Part shown: positions 21,070 to 32,651 of the stretch, piece after piece | Layout: each line of letters starts with the position of its first letter | How positions within the stretch are numbered: position 1 is the first letter of the stretch | From: Emiliania huxleyi CCMP1516 | Taxonomy: Eukaryota > Haptophyta > Isochrysidales > Noelaerhabdaceae | DNA: 64,000 nucleotides | Direction: 5' to 3' | Assembly: GCF_000372725.1 (NCBI RefSeq) | Contig: NW_005201360.1 | Coordinates: forward strand, 250,725-314,724 | Position numbers and translations under genes: made by a program | The notes under the pieces: generated by a model | The model's input: only the letters and a program-made list of their open reading frames with translations | Databases searched by the model: none | What the model was told of the DNA's origin: nothing

Positions 21070-22089
21070 GCGCCTCTGCTCTACCGTACGCTTGGTTCGG
21101 AAATTCGCCCAGACAACCAAACGCAATCCCGCAGCGCGCAAAGCGTGTAAGATTCGGACTCGTTTATCCATCGCGGTGGACGGATAGCCGCACATGAGTG
21201 GGGAGCGGCGTCTTCCCTCTGCACGCCCGCTCCACGATTGCCAGCGCCAGGCGTAGTGCAGCGGGCGGGTGGGAACCGGATTGGGCGGGGAAGAGACGGG
21301 CGGTACTCGTTGTGAAAGACGAGCACGTACGGGGGAAGGACCGAGGGTTGAGGAAATCGGGGGACGCGACCCACCTCGCCAGGCAGGACGGTCCCGCGAT
21401 CCCGCGCGCCTCTCGCGTCCACTGCGCACGGCACTGGTTGCTGTACATATCCTCTCCGCGCGGCGCGCACCGCCCACCGGGGTCTCTCTGCTCTCCCTCC
21501 TCTGCCGACGGGGCGGCTCTAGGTCTAGCTACTCCGCGGAAAAATGCGAAATAAAATCCGTCTCCGCACTCCGGAGGTCCGGACTCTCCCGTCTCCGCAC
21601 TCCGGTCTCTCCGCACCGAAAAAAAGAAAAAGCGGCCGCGAAAAGCACCTCAATCCTCATCTCGGAGACATCAGATGGGAAAATCATTACCCGTTGGTTA
21701 CTCTATTCTCGGCATCTCGGTACTCGGACTCGGTCCTCTTTCTTTACATGCGGCTCTGAGCGGGGGGTTTGAGCGCGGCGGGACACACACCTAAACCAAG
21801 CGGCACGTGTGTGTGTGACTGTGCGCGCGCCCCCCGGTGTGCGTGAGGATACCCGCAAAGATCTCGTCCGCTGCTTGAATCCCCCCCGCAGCGTCGCAGT
21901 GTCGCCTGCCTAGTCCTATAAAGTACACCGGCCGCCGACGCAAGAGGCTACCTCCTGCCGCGCCGGCCGCTTCATCGTCGCCACATGCATCGAACGGCAC
22001 ATCATCTCGACGGCACGTCCCAAAAGGCCCCTGGTCGCAACCCCACGCCCGGCCAGACGGCGCGCACACCCTCGGTCCCTCGCTGCGCC
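21070..22089. other. intergenic region with dispersed repeats
   Basis: Lies between the 3' ends of the Nudix and UBE2S genes. 21325-21400 (GGTTGAGGAAATCGG and neighbours) is repeated in inverted orientation near 56485-56560. 21560-21610 has short tandem CTCCGCACTCCGG units. No coding sequence recognised. Confidence 0.4.
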
Positions 22090-23430
22090 TCATAGCCGCT
22101 TGATGGACTTCTTCTTCTCCTGCCTCCTCTTCTCCGCCTCCTTGGTCTCGATTGGCTTTTGCCGCTTCTCCACCGGCCCCCCCTCGCCCGTCGCGCTCGT
22201 GCCCGCCGCGCCCGCCGCGCCCGCTACCCTCGCATGCACCTCCGTCATCATCGCCGCCTGCGCGCCGCAGGTCGGGCGCGGGTCGGGTCGGGCGCGCGCG
22301 CTCCGCTCGCGCGATGCGGCGCGGGCGATGCGATGTGGCGCGGTGCGTGCGTGCGTCAAGGGGGTGCGGCGCGACACGGCGGAGCGTGCATCACGGCATT
22401 GCGTGCGGCGTTGCGCGCGTGCGGTGCGTGCGCGCGCCTTTTTGAAGTACTGGTCGTAGTCCTCCATAAATAGCTTGCCCGCCTCCTCGTTGAGTGCAGA
22501 CTCTGGGAAGGGGTTGATGAGCAGGCAGCGAACCACCTGCAGCACGTGCCCGACGCCAACGTCCTGCGATGGGGCGGAGGGGAGGAGGCGGTGGCTGGAG
22601 GCGGTGGCGGGAATCAGGAGGGAAGGAGGCGGCGACGGCGCCGGTGGTCCCTCTCTCTCGGCAAGGCGTAGAAGCGGCACGGCGGCGTGCTCTCGAGGTG
22701 TGCGTGCGCGCGTGCGTGTGCGCGCGTGCGTGTGCGTGAGTGTCGCGGAGGTGCGGCCGACCTGCGTCCAGCACGCGCTTGAGCGTGTGTGCGGACGCGC
22801 GTCTCCCGCACTCTCGGCTAGATCTACGGCCACATCTCGGCTCGATCTCGGGCCTGCTTCCAGTCGCGCTTCAGCGTGTTGACGCATATCTCGCCAGCCT
22901 TTGAGATGTTCGGGTGGTAAATCTTGGTCAGAAAGTAGCCTGCGGGCGCGGCGCGGTCGACAGGGCGGTGAGAGCGCGCCGCACAGGGGACGGGAGGCGA
23001 GGGCGCGCGGGACAGCGGCGCGCGACACTGCGGCGGCGGCGGCGGCGGCGCGCAGCAGGGCAGAGCGCGCGGACCCTTTGGAGGCGAGGCGGGGTAGTCG
23101 CTCGGCAGCACCAGCTTCACCTTGAAGGTGCCGCTGTGGAAGGGCGTCGCCACTGCGCGCGGCGGCCGCAGGAAGGGTCAGACTGTGCAGACAGTGCCAG
23201 AGGAGGGCGCGCGCAGCGGTGCAGCCATGTGGAGCGGCGCATCGAGCGCGGGCAGGCCGCGCGCGCGGCGCGCACCGGGCCCTGCGATGTCAGCGACGAT
23301 GTTGGTGATGTCCTCCTCGTTGAGGAGCACCTTGATGCCCTCCAGCGGCTCGTTGGTAAGCTTCCTCAGCTCTTTCGCCACCGCCATGACGACGCTCGGC
23401 GCGATGTTCTCGTTGGACTGAGACTGCGCG
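22090..23430 (-). CDS. UBE2S: ubiquitin-conjugating enzyme E2 S
   Basis: Several exons read leftward: 23285-23420 (NENIAPSVVMAVAKELRKLT, EGIKVLLNEEDITNIVADI), 23080-23155 (FHSGTFKVKLVLPSDYPASP), 22860-22940 (GYFLTKIYHPNISKAGEICV), 22440-22565 (VGHVLQVVRCLLINPFPESA), and 22090-22260 (AAMMTEVHARVAG, ending KKSIKRL). The order and motifs match UBE2S: the HPN triad, then the catalytic Cys in GEICVNTLKRDW. The basic C-terminal tail corresponds to the UBE2S segment that docks on the anaphase-promoting complex for Lys11-linked chain elongation. Introns hold GT-rich low-complexity sequence. The first coding exon with the start codon is not identified, and exon ends are approximate. Confidence 0.82.
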
Positions 23431-24099
23431 AGGCGAGGCGCGAGACGAGCGACGTGAGGCCGCGTGTGTGGGGGAGGGCAGCCCGGGGGGGAGGGCAGCC
23501 AGGCACCATGCAGCACTCCTCGCTCTCTCTTTCAACCCGCAGTGTTCACACCGCTGTTGAGAAGAAATCGGCCGGGCGTCGTGCCCCCAACAACGCCTCC
23601 CCGGCGCAGAGGGCCCCCCGGAGGGATGCTCAACCGGTCCACGCCACGCCGCTTGCGGGGGTCCTATTCCGATTCCGCGTCGAAAAGAAATCCTGATGCC
23701 GCAGTTAGAGGGTCATTTTTGAACGCGCGGGCGGCACGGCTGTCTTGCGTGCGTTGTAGAGCGATGTAGAGCCGCTCTACAACGTGAAATCTCTACAACA
23801 AACTCTACATCAAAAGCGGCGAACGAGGCGCGCGCGCGTCGCGCGCCACCCACGCGTCGCTCCGTCCGCGCGCGAGGGCGCGCGCCTACCGCGATTCGAA
23901 CAGGCAAAAGGCGCCCGGGCGAACCGCGAACCGGTCGCGCCTCCGCGGATGCGGGGTTGATAGAGCAGGCTGGCTGCACCTCCTCATGTACCTCCACTTT
24001 TGGGTGGCGGTCACGCGCTGCTGACGGCGCTCGTCGACGTTCGCCGCGCTATGGCGCTCGCGGCGCGCTCGTGGCGTTCAGGGCGGCTCGCACAGCGCC

Positions 24100-24325
<226 letters not shown>

Positions 24326-25549
24326 CCTTTCCTTCCCCCTCAAGACTTCAAGGGCGAGGACACACACAGGACGCACCTCTAGCCCGCATAGTATTGTGGG
24401 AGACTCCTGCCGCCGCCCCTGCCACCCCTGTGTCAGTGTGCCTGTGGTTGCGAGAGACTGCCAGTGAGAAGCTGGAGGCAGGTCGCTAGACTGAGATGAG
24501 ACCGCCAGTGGAGCTGGGAGTCCACCGTGCACCGCGCTGCGAGCCTGTCGTGTCCCTTGTCAGGAGCAGGAGAGCCCCACCTGTGCCCCTGATCGTCCTT
24601 CCAAAATCCGGCTCGTGCAGGTGTGGACCCTGTCCTCCTCCCCCATCCCTCGTTTGGGTTTGTCTGTACTTGGAGCACTTGGAGTGCAATCTGTTTTCTT
24701 TCTTTCTTTTTTATAGGGTGTTGTGTGCCGTCAGAGTGACCCTCTGTGTCGGTCAGGGATAGGGTCCAGGGCCGTCCATCAGAGAGAGCTCCAGTAAGCT
24801 CGGAGACACCCCAGTCAAGAGAGCGCCGTAGAAAAGAAAACCCTGTGTGCCGTCGTTTGGGTTGTTTGTTTTCTTTCTTTCTGTCATCATGCAACTGCCG
24901 TCCCTCACAGCCTTCCCATTCGCGCCGTGGCCCCTCCGCCGCAAAGCTGGCCTGGATGCGGTTCGCACAGGATGAGGAAGGCGCTACTCGTAGGGAAGGC
25001 GGGGACTTTTGCTGGAGCCCCTCCCCCCCCCCCCCCGGGGGGGGCGGACAGCACACTCTCTGCATGTATGTGAACGTCTATTCACTATTGACCTTCCAGC
25101 TTGCATTTCGAGCTCGTCCGCTCGTCGCACGACCGTTGAGGGTCTTCAGGATCAGTCAGGTAAGATCGCCACCCTTGCCGGGGACCAAGGAAGGTGTGTG
25201 TCTGAGCGTGTGTCGTTGCAATGGTTACACTTGACGGTATCTTATCTCCCTCACGTGCACGCACGAGAGCACGAGTGACGAGAGCCGTCTCAAGACAACG
25301 CACAGCGAGGAGGGAGGCGTGAGGAGCGCCTCGCGTTGCCAAACCGCGGCAGGCAGCGCTCCCTCTTGGCTCTTGTACTTGTTGTCCCGCCGCCCCAGCC
25401 GATCGGCTACGACGGGGTGGTCAAGACTGCAAGGCCAAAAGCACCTTTTTACGCCACTACGGCAACCGTCGAGCCCCTGGCGTGCCCTGTCAGATCTCCA
25501 AGTCCAAAGCGCAGGCGCACCATGAAATTTCTCCCTTTGGAAGGATGAC

Positions 25550-26120
25550 GGCATCCTCCCAGGTTTTTGCCCTTGGGCGTCTGCCTCTTCCGTTCCCTCG
25601 TCGTGCAGAATCTCGCCAATTCTCGCAGAGCGACCTTCATACCTTCATGTCACCTCGCGGTCGTCCAACCAAACTGCACGGTAAATTTCTTTTTCAGGCG
25701 GCTCCCGTGGTGTACCTCTGTGTGTTAGTCAGTGCACAGTGGCAGTGCGCGCCAGTCCCATGCGCATAAATAAATAAAGCGAGCGGCATCTCCATGAGAG
25801 ATGGGCGACGCACGAACACAGAGGCACCAGCGCGCGGAGAGAGGGCGGTCCTCCGGCGGCGGAGGCCGGAGCACCCACATCCCGCTTTTCGCGGGCAGGC
25901 AGGTTGTCATCCCCCGTGATCCATACCGCCCCGTTGGAGGGAGGCCGCTCGTCTAAAAAAAGAAAGAAAACACCCAATCCAAGGGAGGGATGTGGGAGGG
26001 AGGACGGCACGCCGCCACCACACAGGGATTTTAAGGAGCGGGGTGTGATGCGCTAGCCGTCGCCCACCCTCGGGCGTCCGCCTCTTCCTATCTCTCTTCG
26101 CAGGCCGCTCGTCTAAGCTC
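25550..26120. repeat. dispersed repeat, copy 1
   Basis: The block GGACGGCACGCCGCCACCAC through CTAGCCGTCGCCCACCCTCG (26003-26075) recurs almost unchanged at 59039-59107, and the adjoining CCAATTCTCGCAG...CGACCTTCAT block at 25615-25640 recurs at 59145-59168. Partial relatives occur at 51310-51350 and 55730-55760 (CCGTTGGAGG, GGCCGCTCGTCTA). Family unknown, no transposase seen. Confidence 0.65.
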
Positions 26121-26229
26121 GTCTAGAATGCGCCCATTTTTTTCTGTCGGAGGCTGGAGAGAGGCTTGGGTCGGAGACTCGGAGTGGAGGCAGACTGTAC
26201 ATCTTCTATCCGCCCACGCAACACAGTTC

Positions 26230-28666
26230 ATGCACCTCATGATGGTCCTCCTCGCGCACACGCAGCCGCTGCGGACGGCGCTGCTGCGGCCGTGCGCGTC
26301 TCGCGCCGTGCGCGCCCTCGGCGCCCGCGCCTGCAGCAGCGACGCGGCCACCGCGCCGGCCGAGGCAGCGGCGGAGCCGGAGCAGCTGCGATCGACGTTT
26401 CTGGAGACGATGCGCTGGCGCGGCTTCCTCCACCAGTCGACCGACCTGGCCGCGCTCGATGACGCGATGAGCGGCGGCCGCGTCGTCGCGTACCTCGGCT
26501 TTGACGCGACTGCGAGCAGCCTGCACGTGGGCTCGCTGCTGCAGATCATGCTGCTGCGCCACTTCCAGCGCGCGGGGCACAAGCCGATCGTGCTCGTCGG
26601 CGGCGGCACCACCAAGGTCGGCGACCCTTCTGGGAAGGACTCCTCGCGGCGGCAGCTCTCACGCGGCAGGGCGAGAACCTTCTCGGAACCTTCTCGGCAA
26701 CGTCGCTGTAGGACGCGTCGCGGCAGCTGCTCGACGAGGAGGCGATCGCCTCAAACATCGAGGGTATCTCGCGCGTGTTTGGGCGCTCCCCGACCGCTTG
26801 CGGCGGACGCGGCCTCCCGCCTCGTCTGCCGCCTCTCCAGCCTTCTCGGGGCCGCCGCTAGGCGCTTCCTCACCTTTGGCGAGGGGCCGACGGACGCTCT
26901 GCTCGTCAACAACGACGCGTGGCTCTCTCCGCTCTCGTACCTCGCCTTCCTGCGCGACTACGGCAGGCGCTCCGCCACCCGCCACCCGCCCCTCTCCCCA
27001 CCTCTGACCACCCCCCTGACTAGTCTGCATCGCTGCCGGTCGCCCGCTGCCGCGACCCGGGCAGCGGGCGCTGCAGCACCTACCGCATGCTAACCAACTG
27101 CATGCTAACCCGAACACCCGAGCCCCGAGCCTCGACCCGAGCCCGAGCCCCCCCCGGCCACCGGCAGGCACTTTACCATCAACCGCATGCTCTCCTTCGA
27201 GTCCGTCAAGCAGCGCCTCGCGCGCGAGTCGCCTCTCTCCTTCCTCGAGTTCAACTACATGATCCTCCAGGCAGACGGCTCGAGTAGCAGTGCCACTGCG
27301 ACCACCATCGCCGCTACTCCTCCTCCTCCTCCACTCCGTACCACTCCGACTGCCACCACTCCCCTCCCGACCAGGCCTACGACTTTCTCGAGCTTCACCG
27401 GCGGCACGGCGCGACGCTGCAGTTCGGAGGCTCCGACCAGTGGGAAACGTCATGTCGCCGCCATTCCCGAGACTTGTCCGAGACTTGTCCGTAGGCTCCG
27501 ACCAGTGGGGAAACATCATCTCTGGCGTCGAGCTCGGGTGGCGGTGGACGGCGCACGGCTGCTCGCCGGAGCGTCTCGGACCCTTCTCGGACCCTTCCCC
27601 GCAGGCGGAGGGCGGACGGCGCGCAGCTCTTCGGCCTCACTGCACCGCTCGTCACGACGGCGCGGCGGCGAAGAGGCCGGCAGCGCGGGCGAGGCGGGCC
27701 TTCGGCCGACGTGTGTGGTCGGAGCCCGGTCTAGGCGGACGGCAAGAAGATGGGCAAGACGGCGGCGGGGGCGGTCTGGCTCAACGAGGACCTCCTCTCG
27801 CCGTACGAGTATTGGCAGTTTTGGAGAAACACCGCCGACGCCGACGTCGGCCGTTTCCTGCGATTCTTCACCGAGCTACCGCAAGACGAGGCCGAGATGG
27901 GCCGAGATGAGCCGAGATGAGCCGAGATGAGGAGAGAGGGAGGGGCCGGCGAATCTCGGCGAATCTCTGTGAATCTCGGCGAATCTCGGCCGGCCAATCT
28001 CCCGCCACGCCCCCGCCACTCTCCGCCAGGTCGAGAAGCTCGAGGCGCTGCGCGGTGCGCAGATCAACGACGCCAAGGCGCGTCGCCGACGCCGCCGCTC
28101 TGCGCGGAGTGTCATGGAGGCGTGACCTGTCTGTCGGACCTCGGGTCGTAGGTGGTCCTTGCCAACGAGGCGACCCGCATGCTGCACGGCGAGGCGTGTG
28201 CGGCGCCGGGGCCAGGCACACGTCTCGCAGACACGTCCGGTACGCGTCACGGCCATGACAACGCAGGCGTGCCTCGCGGAGATCCAGGCGACCGCCGCGT
28301 CGCTCTTTGCCGCGGGCGGCGGCGGCGGCGGCGGCGGCACAGCGTCGCTCAAGCGGGTGAAGCTCTCTGCGGACGAGGCGGCGGCGGGCGTGCCGGTCGT
28401 CGACTTGTTCGTGTCGCTCGAGCTCGGAAAGAGCAAGTCCGAGGTGCAGCCGCGATACCGCCGAGAGGCATCTCGGTCTCGGATGAACTTCGGCTTGCGT
28501 TCTCCGGCAGGTGCGGCGGCTCGTCGCCGGGGGGGGCGCCAAGCTCAACGATGTCAAGATCGAGGACGCCGCGCTGCTCATCTCGACGGCGAGCTTCGAG
28601 GCCGCCAGCGAGATCAAGCTCTCGGCGGGCAAAAAGAAGCACGGCGTCGTCGAGCTCGCACAGTAG
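26230..28666 (+). CDS. YARS2: tyrosyl-tRNA synthetase, organellar type
   Basis: Twelve exons: 26230-26637, 26712-26782, 26862-26966, 27168-27270, 27375-27429, 27495-27540, 27605-27659, 27735-27890, 28030-28077, 28152-28193, 28267-28443, 28511-28666; sum 1422 nt, 473 aa. The N-terminus is Arg/Ala-rich and targeting-like ([20 protein letters not shown]). Bacterial/mitochondrial class I Tyr[20 protein letters not shown] (HIGH equivalent HVGS), GDPSGKD, tyrosine site YDFLELH and [14 protein letters not shown] in the KMSKS position, and a C-terminal S4-like RNA-binding domain (KLNDVKIED). Introns: nine GC-AG, one GA-AG (26638-26711), one GT-AG. Several begin with a copy of the next exon; intron 27430-27494 is the clearest. 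Confidence 0.9.
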
Positions 28667-29162
28667 CGGCTAGCGTGCGGCGCACACGGCACGGCTACGA
28701 CCAGAACCACACGGCTAGGCCCCTCCAACATGCCCTCCCTCCATCCGCTTGCACGCTGCTGGTGGCAGATGACAGCCTTGGCCCTTGCGGCTTGCGCGAA
28801 GTCACTAATTCTGCGGCTTGGGGCTTGGGTGGCGAGGACACATCGTAAACGCGTACTCTAATCAACATAAATAAAGAGATTCGAGGTCTTATTCTCGCAC
28901 CCACTCGTCCAACTGGGTTCACACCAAGGAATCGGTGACATCTCCTAGTATATAGAGAGGTAACAGGTTCCCATCCCCCCCCTAGAGCCGTACGCCCCTA
29001 CCCGTTTATATTTTGTTTATTTTTTGTGCGGGTTGTACGGCTTATTTATTTTTGTGTGTTGGTGTTGGGGAGAACTTCGCTCCCGCGGTCGTGTGTTCGT
29101 CGTGTGCGGCCGTGGGGCTCGGAAACCATAACCAACACGTGTGCTGAACTAACAGAGTACCT
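28667..29162. other. intergenic region
   Basis: Between the convergent 3' ends of TyrRS and the signal peptidase. It includes an AT-rich stretch at 29005-29060 probably holding 3' processing signals. Nothing else recognised. Confidence 0.35.
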
Positions 29163-29842
29163 TCATTGTTTTCTACTCTCACTCGTTGTCGGTGGGTGCG
29201 GCGCGCGCCCGCGCGCGAACGGGTTGAGATCCGCGGACGCGTCGATTGTTCCCCGCCGCGAGATCGGCCAGACGCGCACCACGGGCCGCGCGACCACGTT
29301 CTGCCTCGGGAGCGGGCCCCAAGTCCGGCTGTCGGTTGAGCGCTCCGGGCAGTCGCCAAGCACAAACAGGCTGCCGTCGGGCACAACGCGAGCGAAAGTG
29401 ACGGCGCGGGGCTCGCCGCCGGACTCAGCCTTGATGCCGCCGCCGCCACCGCGCGGCCCTGCGCACTGGAGCGGCGGTGCGTCGCGCGGCTCGCCGTTGA
29501 CGACGATGCCGCCCTCCGGCGTGAGCGCGACCTTGTCGCCGCCGATGGCCGCCACTCGCTTCACAAAGAGGTCTCGCCCGCCGAGCGTGCCGCCGGCCGC
29601 CCTCACCTGCTGCTGCAGCTCGGCGGGCGGCGAGAACAGGACGAGGTCGCCTGAAGGAAGCTTCGAGGGAGAGGTCGAGGGCAAGTCTGGGGCGAGCGGC
29701 GAGGCGGCGAGAAGTCACCCCTCTCATACGGCAGGTTGACCAGCCGAGACACCTTCTCGGCGAAAATCACGTCGCCGACGGCGAGCGTCGCCTCCATCGA
29801 GCGTGACGGGATCGCGTAGAAGGAGCCAAGCTGCTCAGTCAT
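29163..29842 (-). CDS. type I signal peptidase (LepB/TPP family)
   Basis: Exons 29719-29842 and 29163-29650, 203 aa from the ATG at 29842. Catalytic serine in IPSRSMEATL (Ser15), general-base lysine in GRDLFVKRVAAIGGD, and the conserved box VLGDCPERSTDSRTWGPL (usual GDNRxxSxDSR). It removes signal or transit peptides at a membrane. The LepB order is complete, but no membrane anchor precedes the Ser motif in this model, so a 5' exon may be missing or the protein may be peripherally bound. Thylakoidal processing peptidase or mitochondrial Imp1/Imp2 are the alternatives. The 68-nt intron (29651-29718) is GT-AG with GTGACT at the donor and GCGACC at the exon start. Confidence 0.83.
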
Positions 29843-29938
29843 GAGTCACGGTTTGATGGGTGATTCGTGCCGGGATCGCGGACAAGGATCCGCTGCGACG
29901 GCGAGCGGCGTGCGATCATTTTGCCTCATGCGCCGGTC

Positions 29939-31753
29939 TCAGCGTGCTCTCTCGATCCGATCTCTCTCTGTGCAATCTCGGCGCGATCGCGTCGCCTGCG
30001 AGGCAAGGAAGCCGGCCCACAGCGGCGAGGCGCCGACAAGGACGAGGGCGACCAGCACGCGGCCTGAGCTCCGCGCCTGTTCTCACCGGCAGCCTTGGAG
30101 AGATGCCCCCCCAACAGCCGCGAGCAGGCGGCCCAGGCTCCCGCGCCGCATAAGCCAGCCGCGCGGGCAGCGCTCGGAACCCGAGCCGAGATGCGAGCGG
30201 AGGCAGCGCGTCGGCCGGCACGCCCACCGGCCAAGTCTGGCCCTCCCTCGTCAACGTCGCCCTCGAGCCGTCCGCGGGCGCCTCCCGCGTCCGCTTGCTG
30301 AGCGGCGTGGCCACGCCCCGGAGGAGCGACGCGCCAGGCAGGGAGCTGCCTGCGGGCAGGCTCCGTGACCGGTCCGGGAGACAAGTCTGGGAAAGGTCTA
30401 GCCCTGCGCCGGCTCGAGAGCTGCCGGTATCGTCGTCGTCGAGCAGCAAGGCGCTCTCCCCACCGCGGCCCTCGCCCTTGCCCCCGAGGCGTGCGCCGCC
30501 CTCCTCTCGCGCCGCCTTGGAGGTGGGTAGCAAGTACACCTGCAGCCAGTGATACCGCTGAGCACCACGAAACTCTGGCCCTATCAGCCTCGCCCAACTC
30601 GCAGCAGCTCGCCATCTCTCATCGCGGCTCGTCGCGGCTCAATCTCGGCGCATCTCAGCGCCGCACCACGCCGCCCTCGCCGCTCGCCGTGTCGCACTCG
30701 AAGCGCGGCTCGCCCTCCGCCGAGAGGATGCGCATCACGCGGTACTCGAGCCCCGGCGTGCAGCGGTAGGCGCCTGCAGGAAGGACAGGTCCAGGACAGG
30801 TCCAGGAGGAATCCGTCCCCGCGGCGTGCAGTGGCAAGCGCCGCCCGCGCTGAAGCCGCCCGCGCCGCTTCCACCCGCGCCGCCTCCGCCGCCTCCCAAT
30901 GCAACGACCACCTCTCCGCACCGGATCGAGCCGGCGGGCAGCCGCTGCGTCTGCTCCGCCAGCGCCGCGAAGCTCGACCCGCTGGCGCACGGCCGCTCGC
31001 CCCACACGCTTAGCCTGTGAGGCGGGCGGGCGACGCGCTGATGGCGACACGCGGCGCCGAAGCGCGAGCCTCTGTGCTGCTCAGTCGGCGATGCTAAGCG
31101 GCGCAGCGAGGTGCTCCGAGGCGTGCAGCAGCGTGTGAGGAGGCCGGGTGCGTGTCTGCTACCGGCGCTAGCGCTCACTCCACGTCGACGGCGAGGACGC
31201 GCTGCTCATTCTGCTCGAGTTCGCGCAGGAGGTCGCTCGAAGAGTAGAGGTGGGCTCCCCAGTCGTCGCACCGCCCGACCGACTCACCCGCCTCCTTGGC
31301 TTCGCAAAAGGTCATGCCGCATCTGAAGGTGCTGCCGCGGACACAGCCTGGCGCTCGAGCGGCCGGCGCCACCTCGAGAGCCGCGGGGCTGGGAAGCACC
31401 TGCAGGCTCATCGCGAAGGTGGCGTCCACCTCTTTGCCTCCTCCTGCAAGTCGCTTGATGTAGACGCCGACGCGGTCGGCGTAGGACTCGCCGGCGCCAA
31501 GCAGGTACAGCTGAACTTGCCAGCTGCTGCCGCCCGCCTCAAAGGGCGGCGAGTCGATTCGTGCTCCAGGTGTGGAAGTTGTCTCGTCGGCGAGGAGTCG
31601 GGCAAGGGTGCGGCGTGGAAATGGAATGGTTTTGGTCAGCTCTGCGATCGGCGTCCGGCGAGGAAGGCTGAGGTGAGACAGTGCAAAGAGCAGCATCTCA
31701 GACAGATGGAGGCTGGCGACAGATGGAGGGCAAAACAAAATGTCTACACGCAT
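29939..31753 (-). CDS. MATH-like membrane protein, model approximate
   Basis: Multi-exon gene read from an ATG at 31753. The first exon (to about 31180) contains SPPFEAGGSSWQVQLYLLG, RVGVYIKRL and DDWGAHLYSSSDLLRELEQN, a MATH/TRAF-type beta-sandwich pattern. Downstream exons: 31015-30830 (WGERPCASGSSFAALAEQTQ, GSIRCGEVVVALGGG), 30775-30650 (YRCTPGLEYRVMRILSAEGE), 30540-30400, and 30330-30180 (LLRGVATPLSKRTREAPADG). The last exon ends with a single hydrophobic segment RVLVALVLVGASPLWAGFLA and stops at 29939. The intron near 30775-30835 shows an 11-bp repeat and a copy of the next exon. Function unknown; exon borders need transcript data. Confidence 0.5.
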
Positions 31754-31896
31754 CTACCCTTATAAGTCTCTCGTGTCGGCGCCGTCGCTCTTTTAACCGT
31801 AGAACGTCCCAGCTGAACACCGCCCGCCGACGATCGATCAGTCCACAATCGTCGGCCCGCAGCGACCCGGCACCCCGCAGCGACCCGCAGCGATGG

Positions 31897-32651
31897 ATGC
31901 CGCCCCCCACGGCCCCTACGGCCGACGCGCCGATGCACGACCGGCCTCCGTCGGACGGCTCTCCGGCCTCTCCGGCCGCTGACGAGGCCGCCCATGCTGC
32001 TGCCGATCCGGTCCCTCTCACGCTCAGCGATATCCGCACAAGCTACGACAACTTCGAGGTCGCCGGCTTTGGCCAGGTGCAGCCACCACCTGCTTGCCTC
32101 CATGTTCACGCTTCGCGCCCCTTCCCCCCTCTGACGCCGCCGTATACCGTAGGTGAGGGGCACGACTACCCGCCTGGAAGGCGCTCTCATCAGCAAGTCA
32201 CCCAGGCACCAACTCCTGGGCGTTTACGCTTGACTACGAAACCATGCAGTGGATGCAGCTCGATCAAAACGGCGACGCCAACAGCTGGTCCCTGGGCGAG
32301 TTCCTCGCCCAGGATGAGGTGCGAGTCATGATGCTCGACCCAGCGTGCACCAAGTCGCTCACATTCCGTGAGTTCGTCAACGGGCGATTGCGATCTCGAA
32401 CTCCGACAACTGGACTGGTGCACCAGCCGCGGAGGACGATGGCTCCCTCGACGACATCCCTTCATCGACGGACGCCTTCACCGCCGCCGGCCCTGGGCCA
32501 TCCATCGCGGCCTCCGACTGGCTGCCGCAGCTCACACCCTAATCTATCTGCCTTAGGCACGGAGCCAACGGAGCCATCGCGCACGCCCGCAGCACCTCGC
32601 GTGCGGCTCCGAGGTCTCCCGCCGAGACCGGCTCGGCGCGGGTTTGACTGA
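31897..32651 (+). CDS. EF-hand-like protein, exon ends uncertain
   Basis: An ATG at 31897 opens a Pro/Ala-rich leader, then PLTLSDIRTSYDNFEVAGFG. After one or two introns (about 32077-32225) the frame AFTLDYETMQWMQLDQNGDA continues with NSWSLGEFLAQDEVRVMMLD and SLTFREFV, which look like a degenerate EF-hand pair. The C-terminal half (to the stop at 32649-32651) is Ser/Thr/Pro-rich and may be partly untranslated. It could be a calcium-binding adaptor; the Ca-ligand spacing is imperfect, so binding is doubtful. Confidence 0.4.
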
